A stretch of 5,128 nucleotides of DNA, from positions 1-5,128 of the forward strand of contig JADFXA010000178.1 in NCBI GenBank assembly GCA_015233755.1. The letters run 5' to 3'. Below the pieces are notes generated by a model that made no database searches, was not told the DNA's origin, and saw nothing but the letters and a program-made list of their open reading frames with translations. Position numbers and translations under genes: made by a program. Positions 1-5,128 of the stretch are shown one piece after another. Source of the DNA: Desulfamplus sp. GTDB lineage: Bacteria; Desulfobacterota; Desulfobacteria; Desulfobacterales; Desulfobacteraceae. Each line of letters begins with the position of its first letter. Positions within the stretch are counted from its first letter, which is position 1.

Positions 1-82
1 GACACTTTTTTCTTTATACATTGAATAAATCCAGCTGATTAAATAAGGTTATTGTTTTTAAGTTTAAAAAAATACTATATTT
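1..82. other. AT-rich flank, no gene seen
   Basis: This short stretch lies outside the left inverted repeat of the IS1-family relic. It is rich in A and T runs and has no open frame of note on either strand. A weak promoter-like pair can be drawn, TTGTTT at 52-57 and TACTAT at 73-78 with 15 bases between, facing the DUF711 gene. AT-rich DNA yields such matches by chance, so I do not call it a promoter. If real, the IS1 relic would lie in the 5' leader of the DUF711-MFS operon. Confidence 0.4.
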
Positions 83-96
83 GGTAGTGGGTCAAA
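83..96 (+). repeat. IS1-relic terminal inverted repeat, left copy
   Basis: The sequence GGTAGTGGGTCAAA is the exact reverse complement of bases 630-643. Beyond the 14 perfect bases the two ends stay loosely similar for about 15 more (CATGTTGATCAAG here against TAAGTTCATAAG at the other end). On the transposase strand this is the right end, downstream of insB. Confidence 0.85.
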
Positions 97-104
97 CATG
101 TTGA

Positions 105-329
105 TCAAGTAGATTTCAGGAAAGAACCCGCGGTGAAATAATAACTATTGATGTACATGCCAATAATATTATCGTGAATGTTTTCGTTCTTTGAAAAGCA
201 GATAGTCTTGCGGGTCAGCCGCTTGATATAACTCCAGAACTCATCGCCTTAGGCGCTTCTTTGAATTTCAACATCCATAGGTGCAATCTTTTTTTCGAAC
301 GGAAAATATGGATTTACTTCAAGCGGCGC
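105..329 (-). pseudogene. IS1-family InsB remnant with catalytic core deleted
   Basis: After the A8 slip the frame reads APLEVNPYFPFEKKIAPMD, VEIQRSA, a TAA stop at 251-249, then GDEFWSY, IKRLTRKTICFSKNENIHD and NIIGMYINSYYF, ending at TGA 107-105. DEFWSY matches the start of the InsB catalytic domain (the first Asp with the following W-S-x block). IKRLTRKTICFS matches the strongly conserved C-terminal block, IKRLARKTICFS in E. coli IS1. In intact InsB about 80-90 residues separate these blocks and include the second catalytic Asp; here they are fused directly near 225-230. The domain is therefore catalytically dead whatever the stop does. The junction happens to keep the reading frame. The size of the loss is estimated from remembered IS1 InsB, not from an alignment. 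Confidence 0.85.
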
Positions 330-590
330 TTTTTTTTAGGCTCAGAAATAACAGTTCCTTTTGCAATCCCCAGATTCATGCTGATGTCTCTTACTCAGCT
401 GCTATTGATGATCTGCTTTTATATCTGTTCTTTAATGCCGGAGCGGCAGGCATTATAAGAATAGTCAATCTGGAAGGATTTTCTGCATATCTTGCAGCGG
501 TATCGATGTACACCGCTCTTGCTATATCCATTTTTTTACCAGATCAGCTTGTCCACATTCAGGGCATTTGATTTCGGCATATTGTTTCAT
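314..590 (-). pseudogene. IS1-family InsA remnant (frameshift plus two stops)
   Basis: InsA is the DNA-binding regulator and N-terminal part of the IS1 transposase. The relic starts at ATG 590-588 and reads MKQYAEIKCPECGQADLVKK before hitting a TAG at 524-522. Dropping one A from the seven-A run at 531-537 restores the frame and continues NGYSKSGVHRYRCKICRKSF. This gives the InsA zinc-ribbon pairs CPEC and CKIC and the conserved VKNG and RYRC blocks. The restored frame then has TAA at 421-419 and TGA at 397-395, and continues through a helix-turn-helix segment (VRDISMNLGIAKGTVIS) to KKKRRLK and TAA at 316-314. Length and order match intact InsA of about 90 residues, so the gene is decayed rather than truncated. 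The frame is open for only 22 codons, so no functional product is expected. Confidence 0.85.
330..337 (-). other. Relic insA/insB' -1 frameshift site (A8)
   Basis: On the minus strand, eight A residues sit at the end of insA, read in frame as AAA AAA AAG. A -1 slip here leaves insA, which would end seven codons later at TAA 316-314, and enters a frame reading KKKAPLEVNPYF that joins the InsB remnant. IS1-family elements make their InsAB' transposase by -1 slippage on an A run at this place, so both position and direction agree. The site can no longer matter for transposition because both flanking frames are broken. Confidence 0.65.
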
Positions 591-629
591 GCTGGTATAT
601 TAACCGATAATAAAAACCTTATGAACTTA

Positions 630-643
630 TTTGACCCACTACC
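630..643 (-). repeat. IS1-relic terminal inverted repeat, right copy
   Basis: The plus strand reads TTTGACCCACTACC, the exact complement of the repeat at 83-96. On the transposase strand this is the left end, upstream of insA. It ends 27 bases before the DUF711 start codon, and its TTGACC (631-636) resembles a -35 box facing that gene. Confidence 0.85.
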
Positions 644-670
644 TAAAATCTTAATATAGGAAAAATAAAA

Positions 671-2044
671 ATGTTTAATTCTCAAGAGATCATCTCAACA
701 ATAGAGATGGTTAAAAATGAACATCTTGATGTTAGAGCAGTAACACTTGGAATCAACCTCTTTGACTGCATAAGCCATGATCTTAATGTGTTTAAGAAGA
801 ATGTTAGAAATAAGATAGTTAAAAATGCCTCAAATCTTGTCAGTGTCTGTGATGCTGTGGGTGAGAAATATGGAATTGCCGTTGTAAATAAACGCATATC
901 TATAAGCCCGATTGCTTTGGTCGCAGCACCTTTTTCAGCTTCTCAGATGGTTGAAATTGCTCACACTCTTAACGATGTTGCAAGAGAGGTTAATATAGAT
1001 TTTTTGGGCGGATTTTCTGCCCTTGTTGAAAAAGGGATTGCTGTTGGAGACAGTGCCTTGATTGATGCTTTACCAGAAGCTCTTGCACAAACTCAGAGAC
1101 TTTGTGCATCTGTTAATGTTGCTACTACTCGTTCTGGAATTAATATGGATGCTGTCTTGCAGATTTCCCGTGCAATTAAAAAAGCTTCAGAACTATCAAA
1201 AGCAGATGATGGACTTGCCTGTGCAAAGCTGTGTGTTTTTGCAAACATTCCACAAGATATGCCATTTATGGCTGGAGCCTATCTTGGAGTAGGGGAGGCC
1301 GATGCTGTTATTAATGTTGGTGTAAGCGGTCCTGGTGTTGTAAAAAAAGCAATTGAGAGAGCAATTGAAAACTCACCAAATATTAGCCTTGGCAAGATTG
1401 CTGAAATCATCAAAAATACGGCTTGTAAGGTTACAAGGGTAGGGGAGCTTATAGGCAGAGAGGTTGCTGAAGAATTAAATATTCGATTTGGAGTTGTAGA
1501 TCTATCACTTGCTCCAACACCTACTGTTGGAGATAGCATTGGAGAAATTTTTCAGACTTTAGGGCTTACAAGCATAGGAGTTCCAGGTTCTACAGCAGCT
1601 TTGGCAATGTTAAATGATGCAGTTAAGAAAGGCGGTGCATTTGCAAGCTCTCATGTTGGTGGATTAAGTGGTGCTTTTATTCCTGTTAGTGAAGATCTAA
1701 ATATTGCAGAAGCTGCAGCAAACGGCTATCTCTCAATTGAAAAACTCGAAGCTATGACCTGTGTCTGTTCTGTTGGGCTTGATATGGTTCCTGTTCCTGG
1801 AGATATTTCAGAAGAGACTTTAGCTGGAATTATTGCTGATGAGATGGCAATTGGAATGATAAATAATAAAACAACAGCAACAAGGATTATTCCAGTTCCG
1901 GGCAAGAAAGCCGGTGATAAGGTGAGTTTTGGGGGGCTTCTTGGTGAGGCAACAATTATGGATGTTCCTCATGCCACAAATAGAGATGTTTTTGTAACTC
2001 GTGGTGGAAGAATTCCAGCACCGATCCACAGTCTTAAAAATTAG
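671..2044 (+). CDS. DUF711 / UPF0210 (PFL-like) family protein
   Basis: This 457-residue protein matches the DUF711/UPF0210 family from end to end. Recognisable blocks are EHLDVRAVTLGI (residues 17-28), VNKRISISPIALVA (72-85), FLGGFSALVEKG (111-122), SVNVATTRSGINMDAV (147-162), PFMAGAYLGVGE (198-209), INVGVSGPGVVK (214-225), VDLSLAPTPTVGDSIGEI (276-293), HVGGLSGAFIPVSED (328-342), EAMTCVCSVGLDMVPVPGD (360-378), INNKTTATRIIPVPGKK (397-413) and the ending GGRIPAPIHSLKN. The family is cytosolic and has a fold related to pyruvate formate-lyase and ribonucleotide reductase barrels, but its reaction is unknown. Cysteines in MTCVCSVG could be functional, though that is a guess. No signal peptide or membrane span is visible. 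The start is supported by AGGA at 658-661, nine bases before ATG, and by N-terminal agreement with the family. The MFS gene follows after 8 bp. The coding frame is intact and shows no decay despite the adjacent IS relic. Confidence 0.93.
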   Translation: MFNSQEIISTIEMVKNEHLDVRAVTLGINLFDCISHDLNVFKKNVRNKIVKNASNLVSVCDAVGEKYGIAVVNKRISISPIALVAAPFSASQMVEIAHTLNDVAREVNIDFLGGFSALVEKGIAVGDSALIDALPEALAQTQRLCASVNVATTRSGINMDAVLQISRAIKKASELSKADDGLACAKLCVFANIPQDMPFMAGAYLGVGEADAVINVGVSGPGVVKKAIERAIENSPNISLGKIAEIIKNTACKVTRVGELIGREVAEELNIRFGVVDLSLAPTPTVGDSIGEIFQTLGLTSIGVPGSTAALAMLNDAVKKGGAFASSHVGGLSGAFIPVSEDLNIAEAAANGYLSIEKLEAMTCVCSVGLDMVPVPGDISEETLAGIIADEMAIGMINNKTTATRIIPVPGKKAGDKVSFGGLLGEATIMDVPHATNRDVFVTRGGRIPAPIHSLKN

Positions 2045-2052
2045 GATAATTT

Positions 2053-3264
2053 ATGCAAACAGCAATAACAGACACAAACAATATAAATACAATAAAAGAT
2101 GAGAGCAAAATTAATATGAACATTATTTTTGCCCTTACACTTGTTCACTTTACAGGAGACTTTTACAGCTCATTCTCAAGCCCTCTTATGCCGGTATTTG
2201 TTGATAAACTTTCACTCTCACTTGCACAGGTTGGGATCATAACAGGTCTTGTTCGTATTCTCTCATTTGTTATTCAGCCATGTGTGGGCTATCTTGCTGA
2301 CCGCTATCAAACTCGATCTTTTATCTTTTTTGGTCTTTTTTTCACCATTATATTTATCCCCTTATCTGGTATTGCAACAAACTATTATGTGTTGATGTTA
2401 TTTCTTGCTATTGGTTCTGTTGGATCATCTATGTTTCACCCATCAGTAACTGGCATGGTTCCGCTTTACAGTGGCTCTAAAAAAGCATTTGCACTATCTA
2501 TATTCAATACGGGAGGAACTTTGGCATTTGGAGTCGGACCTATTTTTATATCTTGGTATGTTGCCTCGTTTGGTCTTGAAAAGATGCCTTTAACCATGGT
2601 GATAGGGGTTGTCTTTTTTTTCATCTGTCTTGCCTATATTCCAATGCCTGTAAGCGAAGGGTTTAAAAACACAGGATTTATCGGTTCTCTAAAAGAGAGC
2701 ATTGGGGAAGTTTGGAGACCTATTGCCTTAATATGGTTAGTTATGGTGTTAAGATCTGTTATTGCCCAATCATATATGACCTTTATGCCTGTCTATCTAT
2801 CCAAAAAAGGACATGATCTTGTCTCTGTGGGAATTATTGTTGCTCTTTTTATCATTGCTGGAACTATCAGCGGACTTTGGGCTGGCTATTCTTCAGATAG
2901 ATTGGGATACAAAAAAATATTTGCTACAACAAATATTTTGATGATCCCAGCAACTCTTATCTATCTGTGGCTGCCTGGAAAATGGGTCTATTTGGGGGCT
3001 TTTATTGCAGGATTTTTTATTTTAGCATCTTTACCTTTAGGAGTTGCAATGGCTCAGACGCTTGCACCAAAAGGGAGATCAATGGTCTCAAGCCTTATGA
3101 TGGGTCTTGCGTACGGTCTTGGTGGAGTTGCATCGCCTATAATTGGAAAACTTGCTGATATTTACTCAATAGAGACCGTTCTATTTTATCTGGCTTTTTT
3201 ACCAATACTAAGCATTATTATTATTGCAAAATTTCCTGATGTCAGAGTTTCTGATAGCTATTAA
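2053..3264 (+). CDS. MFS transporter, fosmidomycin-resistance (Fsr)-like
   Basis: This 403-residue inner-membrane protein has about 12 hydrophobic spans in two six-helix halves separated by a polar loop near residues 200-222. It lacks a cleavable signal peptide. Family marks are HFTGDFYSSFSSPLMPVF (residues 32-49), the motif A-like GYLADRYQTR (79-88), the Fsr-type block SVGSSMFHPSVTGMVPLYSG (122-141) with NTGGTLAFGVGP (152-163), and a second-half motif A copy, GYSSDRLGYKK (278-288). Members are proton-driven exporters of small molecules. Similarity to Fsr does not prove fosmidomycin as substrate, and many relatives are unassigned. The start is supported by AGGA at 2043-2046, which overlaps the DUF711 stop TAG, suggesting translational coupling. 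An internal Met22 at the membrane-domain edge is an alternative start, but it lacks a comparable ribosome site. Co-transcription with DUF711 suggests the exporter handles a compound linked to that protein's unknown activity. Confidence 0.9.
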   Translation: MQTAITDTNNINTIKDESKINMNIIFALTLVHFTGDFYSSFSSPLMPVFVDKLSLSLAQVGIITGLVRILSFVIQPCVGYLADRYQTRSFIFFGLFFTIIFIPLSGIATNYYVLMLFLAIGSVGSSMFHPSVTGMVPLYSGSKKAFALSIFNTGGTLAFGVGPIFISWYVASFGLEKMPLTMVIGVVFFFICLAYIPMPVSEGFKNTGFIGSLKESIGEVWRPIALIWLVMVLRSVIAQSYMTFMPVYLSKKGHDLVSVGIIVALFIIAGTISGLWAGYSSDRLGYKKIFATTNILMIPATLIYLWLPGKWVYLGAFIAGFFILASLPLGVAMAQTLAPKGRSMVSSLMMGLAYGLGGVASPIIGKLADIYSIETVLFYLAFLPILSIIIIAKFPDVRVSDSY

Positions 3265-3311
3265 CTGTTTATACTTATTACGTCATAAATTGAGTTTTTA
3301 TTCAGTCTTTC

Positions 3312-3333
3312 GCCGATGGTTAAAACCATCGGC
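3312..3333. terminator. Strong hairpin after the MFS gene, possible terminator
   Basis: Arms GCCGATGGTT (3312-3321) and AACCATCGGC (3324-3333) pair perfectly; the practical stem is nine base pairs with a TAAA loop. It begins 48 bases after the MFS stop, between two convergent genes. Neither side carries a clean T tract: the plus side continues AAGTTAAAAC, and the minus side GAAAGACTGAATAAAAACTC. It may therefore be a weak terminator, an RNA-stabilising hairpin, or a copy of a dispersed palindromic repeat. Confidence 0.5.
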
Positions 3334-3344
3334 AAGTTAAAACA

Positions 3345-3364
3345 AAGTCCTCTTAAGAGGACTT
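3345..3364 (-). terminator. Palindromic hairpin, probable terminator of the mltD-like gene
   Basis: AAGTCCTCTTAAGAGGACTT is a perfect 20-base palindrome forming an eight-base-pair stem with a TTAA loop. It lies 31 bases past the end of the minus-strand transglycosylase gene. On that strand the stem is followed by TGTTTTAACTT, a modest U-rich run, so it suits termination of the mltD transcript better than that of the MFS gene, whose strand continues GAAAAATTCG. It is 11 bases from the other hairpin, and the pair may act together in both directions. Confidence 0.55.
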
Positions 3365-3395
3365 GAAAAATTCGCCCTGAGCTTAATTCTAAATT

Positions 3396-4703
3396 TTAAG
3401 GCTTAACAATCAGCCTTTGACCCGGTTTTATTACGCTTTTTCTGGTAAGATTGTTAAGTTTTAGAAGGGTCTCAAAAGTTATTCCATACTTTTGTGCAAT
3501 TCCAGTAAGACTATCTCCAGCTCTGACAAGGTGATAGCGGTTATTATTTAAAGTAGAAACTCCTTTATTAAGATGCCCAGAAGAGGAGTTTGTTTGTTGA
3601 ATATAAGTTCCTTGCTGAATAGCTCCTTGTTGAGTTGATGTCTTATTTTCCCCACCATATCTTGAAAGCTCTTTTGCAAACTCTTGATAAAATGTTCTAT
3701 CCATCCCTGGTGGAATTAAAATAGAGTATCTTCCAGCATCAAGATAATATCCTCTTATGTCAGGGTTTAAATCTTTAATCTCTTTAAAATAGCTGTTAGC
3801 TGCCCGTGCAATAAGTGTAATCGGCACTCTTACAGGACAATCTAAAGTAACTTTGGCAAAATCAAGAACAGGATAGTAATCTTCACGAGAGAAATTAAAC
3901 CCATATTTTGCAGGATTTTCCATTATCTCTCTTGCTACAATTACTCTTAAAACATACCTTTGAGTCTCTTGTGGAAGATATAGTTTGTAATAGTCATAAA
4001 CCTCTTGTAACGCCATCTCTCTTGCAAGACCATTTTCACCCATATTGTATGCTGCTAAAGCAAGTGGCCACGAGTTGAAACGTGAGTATAGTTTCCTAAA
4101 ATAATCACATGCTGCCCTTGTAGATTGAATCATATTCTTTCTTGCATCAATATTATCGTCAAGTCTCAATCCATACTCTTGACCTGTTGCTGGCATAAAC
4201 TGCCATGTTCCCATAGCCCCTTTATTTGAACCAGCCTGTGCTCTTAAACCACTTTCAATTACCGCGACATATTTTAAATCCAGTGGCATTCCGTATTCTT
4301 TAAGGATTCTATCTATATGCGGGAAATATTGAGATGCCCGTTTTATCCATAAGATAACTTGTGCCCTGTCCCATAGAATAAGAAGCATCTCCCTTTCAAG
4401 TCTCTCTCTTACATCTTGAATTTCAATTGGTATTTTACTACCACAAAAATCTAAAGAGCCTGAGTAATTGGCACTTTTGACTAAAGATGGAATTATCTCA
4501 CTGTTTATGCTTATAGTATTTCTTGTATAAGCAGAATTTAAACTTGGTTGACTATTGGGTTGCCGAACAATGTTTGTTGTAAGTGGCGATTCATTATCTG
4601 CAATAACAGCAGAAGAATCTTTAACTGTCCAAGATTTATTTGCCGCAAGAGTTGGGATTGACAAAATAAGTAGTGTTAAACTTAGATTCAGAATAAATTT
4701 CAT
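3396..4703 (-). CDS. mltD: MltD-like membrane-bound/periplasmic lytic transglycosylase with LysM
   Basis: This 435-residue enzyme would cleave peptidoglycan between MurNAc and GlcNAc, forming 1,6-anhydroMurNAc ends, in the periplasm. Residues 1-20 form a signal peptide (MKF, hydrophobic LSLTLLILSIPTLA). A low-complexity linker follows to about 85. The SLT (GH23-type) domain spans about 110-265, with the likely catalytic Glu150 in VIESGLR, then KGAMGTWQFMPATG (161-174) and LAAYNMGENG (216-225). A middle region to about 345 resembles that of MltD proteins, then comes a Gln/Ser-rich linker (355-378) and one LysM glycan-binding domain (389-434, YHLVRAGDSLTGIAQKYGIT onward). I chose ATG 4703-4701 over an in-frame ATG 11 codons upstream, because AAGGGA lies seven bases before it and the signal peptide then starts correctly. 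E. coli MltD is a lipoprotein, whereas no lipobox Cys is visible here, so a soluble or periplasmic form is likely. It is convergent with the MFS gene, and hepT lies 48 bp upstream on the same strand. Confidence 0.9.
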   Translation of the reverse strand: MKFILNLSLTLLILSIPTLAANKSWTVKDSSAVIADNESPLTTNIVRQPNSQPSLNSAYTRNTISINSEIIPSLVKSANYSGSLDFCGSKIPIEIQDVRERLEREMLLILWDRAQVILWIKRASQYFPHIDRILKEYGMPLDLKYVAVIESGLRAQAGSNKGAMGTWQFMPATGQEYGLRLDDNIDARKNMIQSTRAACDYFRKLYSRFNSWPLALAAYNMGENGLAREMALQEVYDYYKLYLPQETQRYVLRVIVAREIMENPAKYGFNFSREDYYPVLDFAKVTLDCPVRVPITLIARAANSYFKEIKDLNPDIRGYYLDAGRYSILIPPGMDRTFYQEFAKELSRYGGENKTSTQQGAIQQGTYIQQTNSSSGHLNKGVSTLNNNRYHLVRAGDSLTGIAQKYGITFETLLKLNNLTRKSVIKPGQRLIVKP

Positions 4704-4710
4704 ATAAAAT

Positions 4711-4716
4711 TCCCTT
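4711..4716 (-). promoter_or_regulatory. Ribosome binding site that sets the mltD start
   Basis: On the minus strand AAGGGA lies seven bases (ATTTTAT) before ATG 4703-4701. It decides for the shorter protein, because the upstream in-frame ATG at 4736-4734 would place an 11-residue polar extension with an Arg and a Glu before the signal peptide. Confidence 0.75.
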
Positions 4717-4751
4717 AAATTTTGAATATTAAACAAACAATTCTATGATAC

Positions 4752-5104
4752 TTATATTTTTTCTATAATTTTGTTTAGATTCTTTTTTAGCGCTGGTAAG
4801 TGATTCTGAATAATATCCCAAACTTCTTCAGCATCTATCCCAAAGTAGTTGTGTGCAATAATGTTTCTGAAACCTCGAATGTTGTGCCAATCTAAATGGT
4901 TATATTCATCAATTATTGTTTCCGATAATCTTGCAACCATTTCTCCAATGACTATAAAGTTCATCATTGATGCATCGAAACTTCGCTGATCATGATAAAA
5001 TTCATCTGCATATTATATCCTTCAGAATATTGTAGAATTTTTTCCAAAGCACTGAAAGCTGATTTCAAATTCAATTTATCCTTCTCAGAGATAAATAACC
5101 TCAT
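4752..5104 (-). pseudogene. hepT: HepT-type HEPN RNase toxin (DUF86), frameshifted
   Basis: HepT is a small all-helical HEPN ribonuclease, the toxin of MntA/HepT modules. The N-terminal part reads from ATG 5104-5102, or more likely from TTG 5074-5072, as LNLKSAFSALEKILQYSEGYN up to AAT 5014-5012. The sequence then shifts frame: GCA at 5009 onward gives ADEFYHDQRSFDASMMNFIV, then IGEMVARLSETI and so on to TAA 4754-4752. The two parts join into a normal 105-115 residue HepT if one base is restored (or two removed) in AATATG near 5010-5014. The catalytic motif RX4HXY is intact as RNIIAHNY, with R at 4868-4866, H at 4853-4851 and Y (the tyrosine AMPylated in known systems) at 4847-4845. The unshifted frame ends at TGA 4966-4964, overlapping ATG 4967-4965, so a 71-residue C-terminal piece could be made by re-initiation. 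A sequencing error cannot be excluded. Confidence 0.8.
5080..5086 (-). promoter_or_regulatory. Ribosome binding site favouring a TTG start for hepT
   Basis: GAGAAGG on the minus strand sits five bases (ATAAA) before TTG 5074-5072, in the hepT N-terminal frame. Starting there gives about 16 residues before the conserved Tyr of the first helix, near the family norm. The upstream ATG at 5104-5102 would overlap the mntA-like frame by 20 bases and has a poorer site, with no clear purine run before it in the visible sequence. Confidence 0.5.
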
Positions 5105-5128
5105 TTTCAAGATACATTCTTGCATAGG
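5085..5128 (-). CDS. mntA: C-terminus of probable MntA-type nucleotidyltransferase antitoxin (partial)
   Basis: A minus-strand frame entering from the right edge reads YARMYLENEVIYL and stops at TGA 5087-5085. Only 13 codons are in the window. The identification rests mainly on position: HepT toxins are normally preceded by a minimal nucleotidyltransferase, which neutralises the toxin by AMPylating its HXY tyrosine. The tail ends 10 bases before the likely TTG start of hepT, and the hepT ribosome site overlaps this stop, a tight arrangement typical of such pairs. The tail's composition (aromatic, RMYLENE) suits the C-terminal helix of these proteins, but the GSX10DXD catalytic region lies outside the window. 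Confidence 0.45.
   Translation of the reverse strand, partial: YARMYLENEVIYL

Larger units (their letters stand above)
83..643 (-). mobile_element. Degenerate, internally deleted IS1-family insertion sequence
   Basis: The 561-bp block is bounded by perfect 14-bp inverted repeats. Conceptual minus-strand translation gives IS1-type InsA (zinc finger, helix-turn-helix) followed by InsB pieces, in IS1 order. InsA begins about 50 bases inside the right repeat, and InsB ends just inside the left one, as in intact IS1 elements. The element cannot encode a working transposase: insA has a one-base insertion in an A run and two in-frame stops, the joined insB frame has another stop, and the InsB core is missing. 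IS1 itself is about 768 bp, so roughly 200-250 bp are probably lost. IS1 elements usually make 8-9 bp target duplications, but I see none at the flanks (ACTATATTT on the left, TAAAATCTT on the right), which fits an old insertion or a rearranged end. The family call rests on recognising the protein motifs. Confidence 0.86.

Noticed and set aside
261..571. Two overlapping plus-strand open frames of 65 and 96 codons
   Set aside because: They lie antisense to the IS1 InsA/InsB remnants, have no ribosome site or family features, and are explained by the opposite-strand coding history.
74..652. Target-site duplication around the IS1 relic
   Set aside because: The nine bases on either side (ACTATATTT and TAAAATCTT) do not match; shared A/T runs are only composition.
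631..657. Promoter TTGACC / TAATAT formed by the IS end and flank
   Set aside because: The spacer is only 15 bp, and the transcript would start after the AGGA ribosome site and only a few bases before ATG. Kept as a finding about context, not called as a feature.
682..2029. Open frames of 69-86 codons on the minus strand and 76 codons in another plus frame within the DUF711 gene
   Set aside because: The gene they overlap is full-length and conserved throughout. The frames show no independent domain or ribosome site.
2967..3158. A 63-codon out-of-frame reading inside the MFS gene
   Set aside because: It overlaps transmembrane coding sequence in another frame, and its residues show no recognisable family.
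1..5128. CRISPR array, tRNA or rRNA gene, or riboswitch
   Set aside because: No regularly spaced direct repeats, no tRNA-like cloverleaf and no rRNA motif were seen on reading. The only strong inverted repeats are the IS ends and the two hairpins at 3312-3364.

Overview
The window is AT-rich bacterial DNA with four gene units and one decayed insertion sequence. The style of the LysM lytic transglycosylase, the DUF711 protein and the anaerobe-like gene mix suggest a Gram-negative bacterium, perhaps Desulfobacterota. That placement rests on remembered family resemblance and is weak; no rRNA or other marker is present.

Layout. Bases 1-82 are AT-rich flank with nothing coding. Bases 83-643 are a 561-bp relic of an IS1-family element, bounded by perfect 14-bp inverted repeats. 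Its insA and insB remnants read on the minus strand with stops, a homopolymer frameshift and an internal deletion in the transposase. Bases 671-3264 hold a two-gene plus-strand operon: a full-length DUF711/UPF0210 protein of unknown function, then 8 bp later a 12-TM major facilitator resembling the fosmidomycin-resistance (Fsr) family. Bases 3265-3395 separate this operon from a convergent gene and contain two strong tandem hairpins. Bases 3396-4703 (minus) encode an MltD-like periplasmic lytic transglycosylase with one LysM domain. Bases 4752-5104 (minus) hold a HepT-type HEPN RNase toxin whose reading frame is broken by a frameshift, and 5085-5128 hold the probable last 13 codons of its MntA-type nucleotidyltransferase antitoxin, which runs off the window.

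How it fits together. The DUF711 and MFS genes look translationally coupled and may share a small-molecule task, but the substrate is unknown. The IS1 relic ends only 27 bp before the DUF711 start, so this operon's promoter lies inside or beyond the relic. The mntA/hepT module is a known MNT/HEPN toxin-antitoxin type. The break in hepT leaves the catalytic RX4HXY half intact behind a stop-start overlap. I see no convincing wholly new system; the most notable points are the internally deleted IS1 element, the split hepT, and the uncharacterised DUF711-transporter pair.
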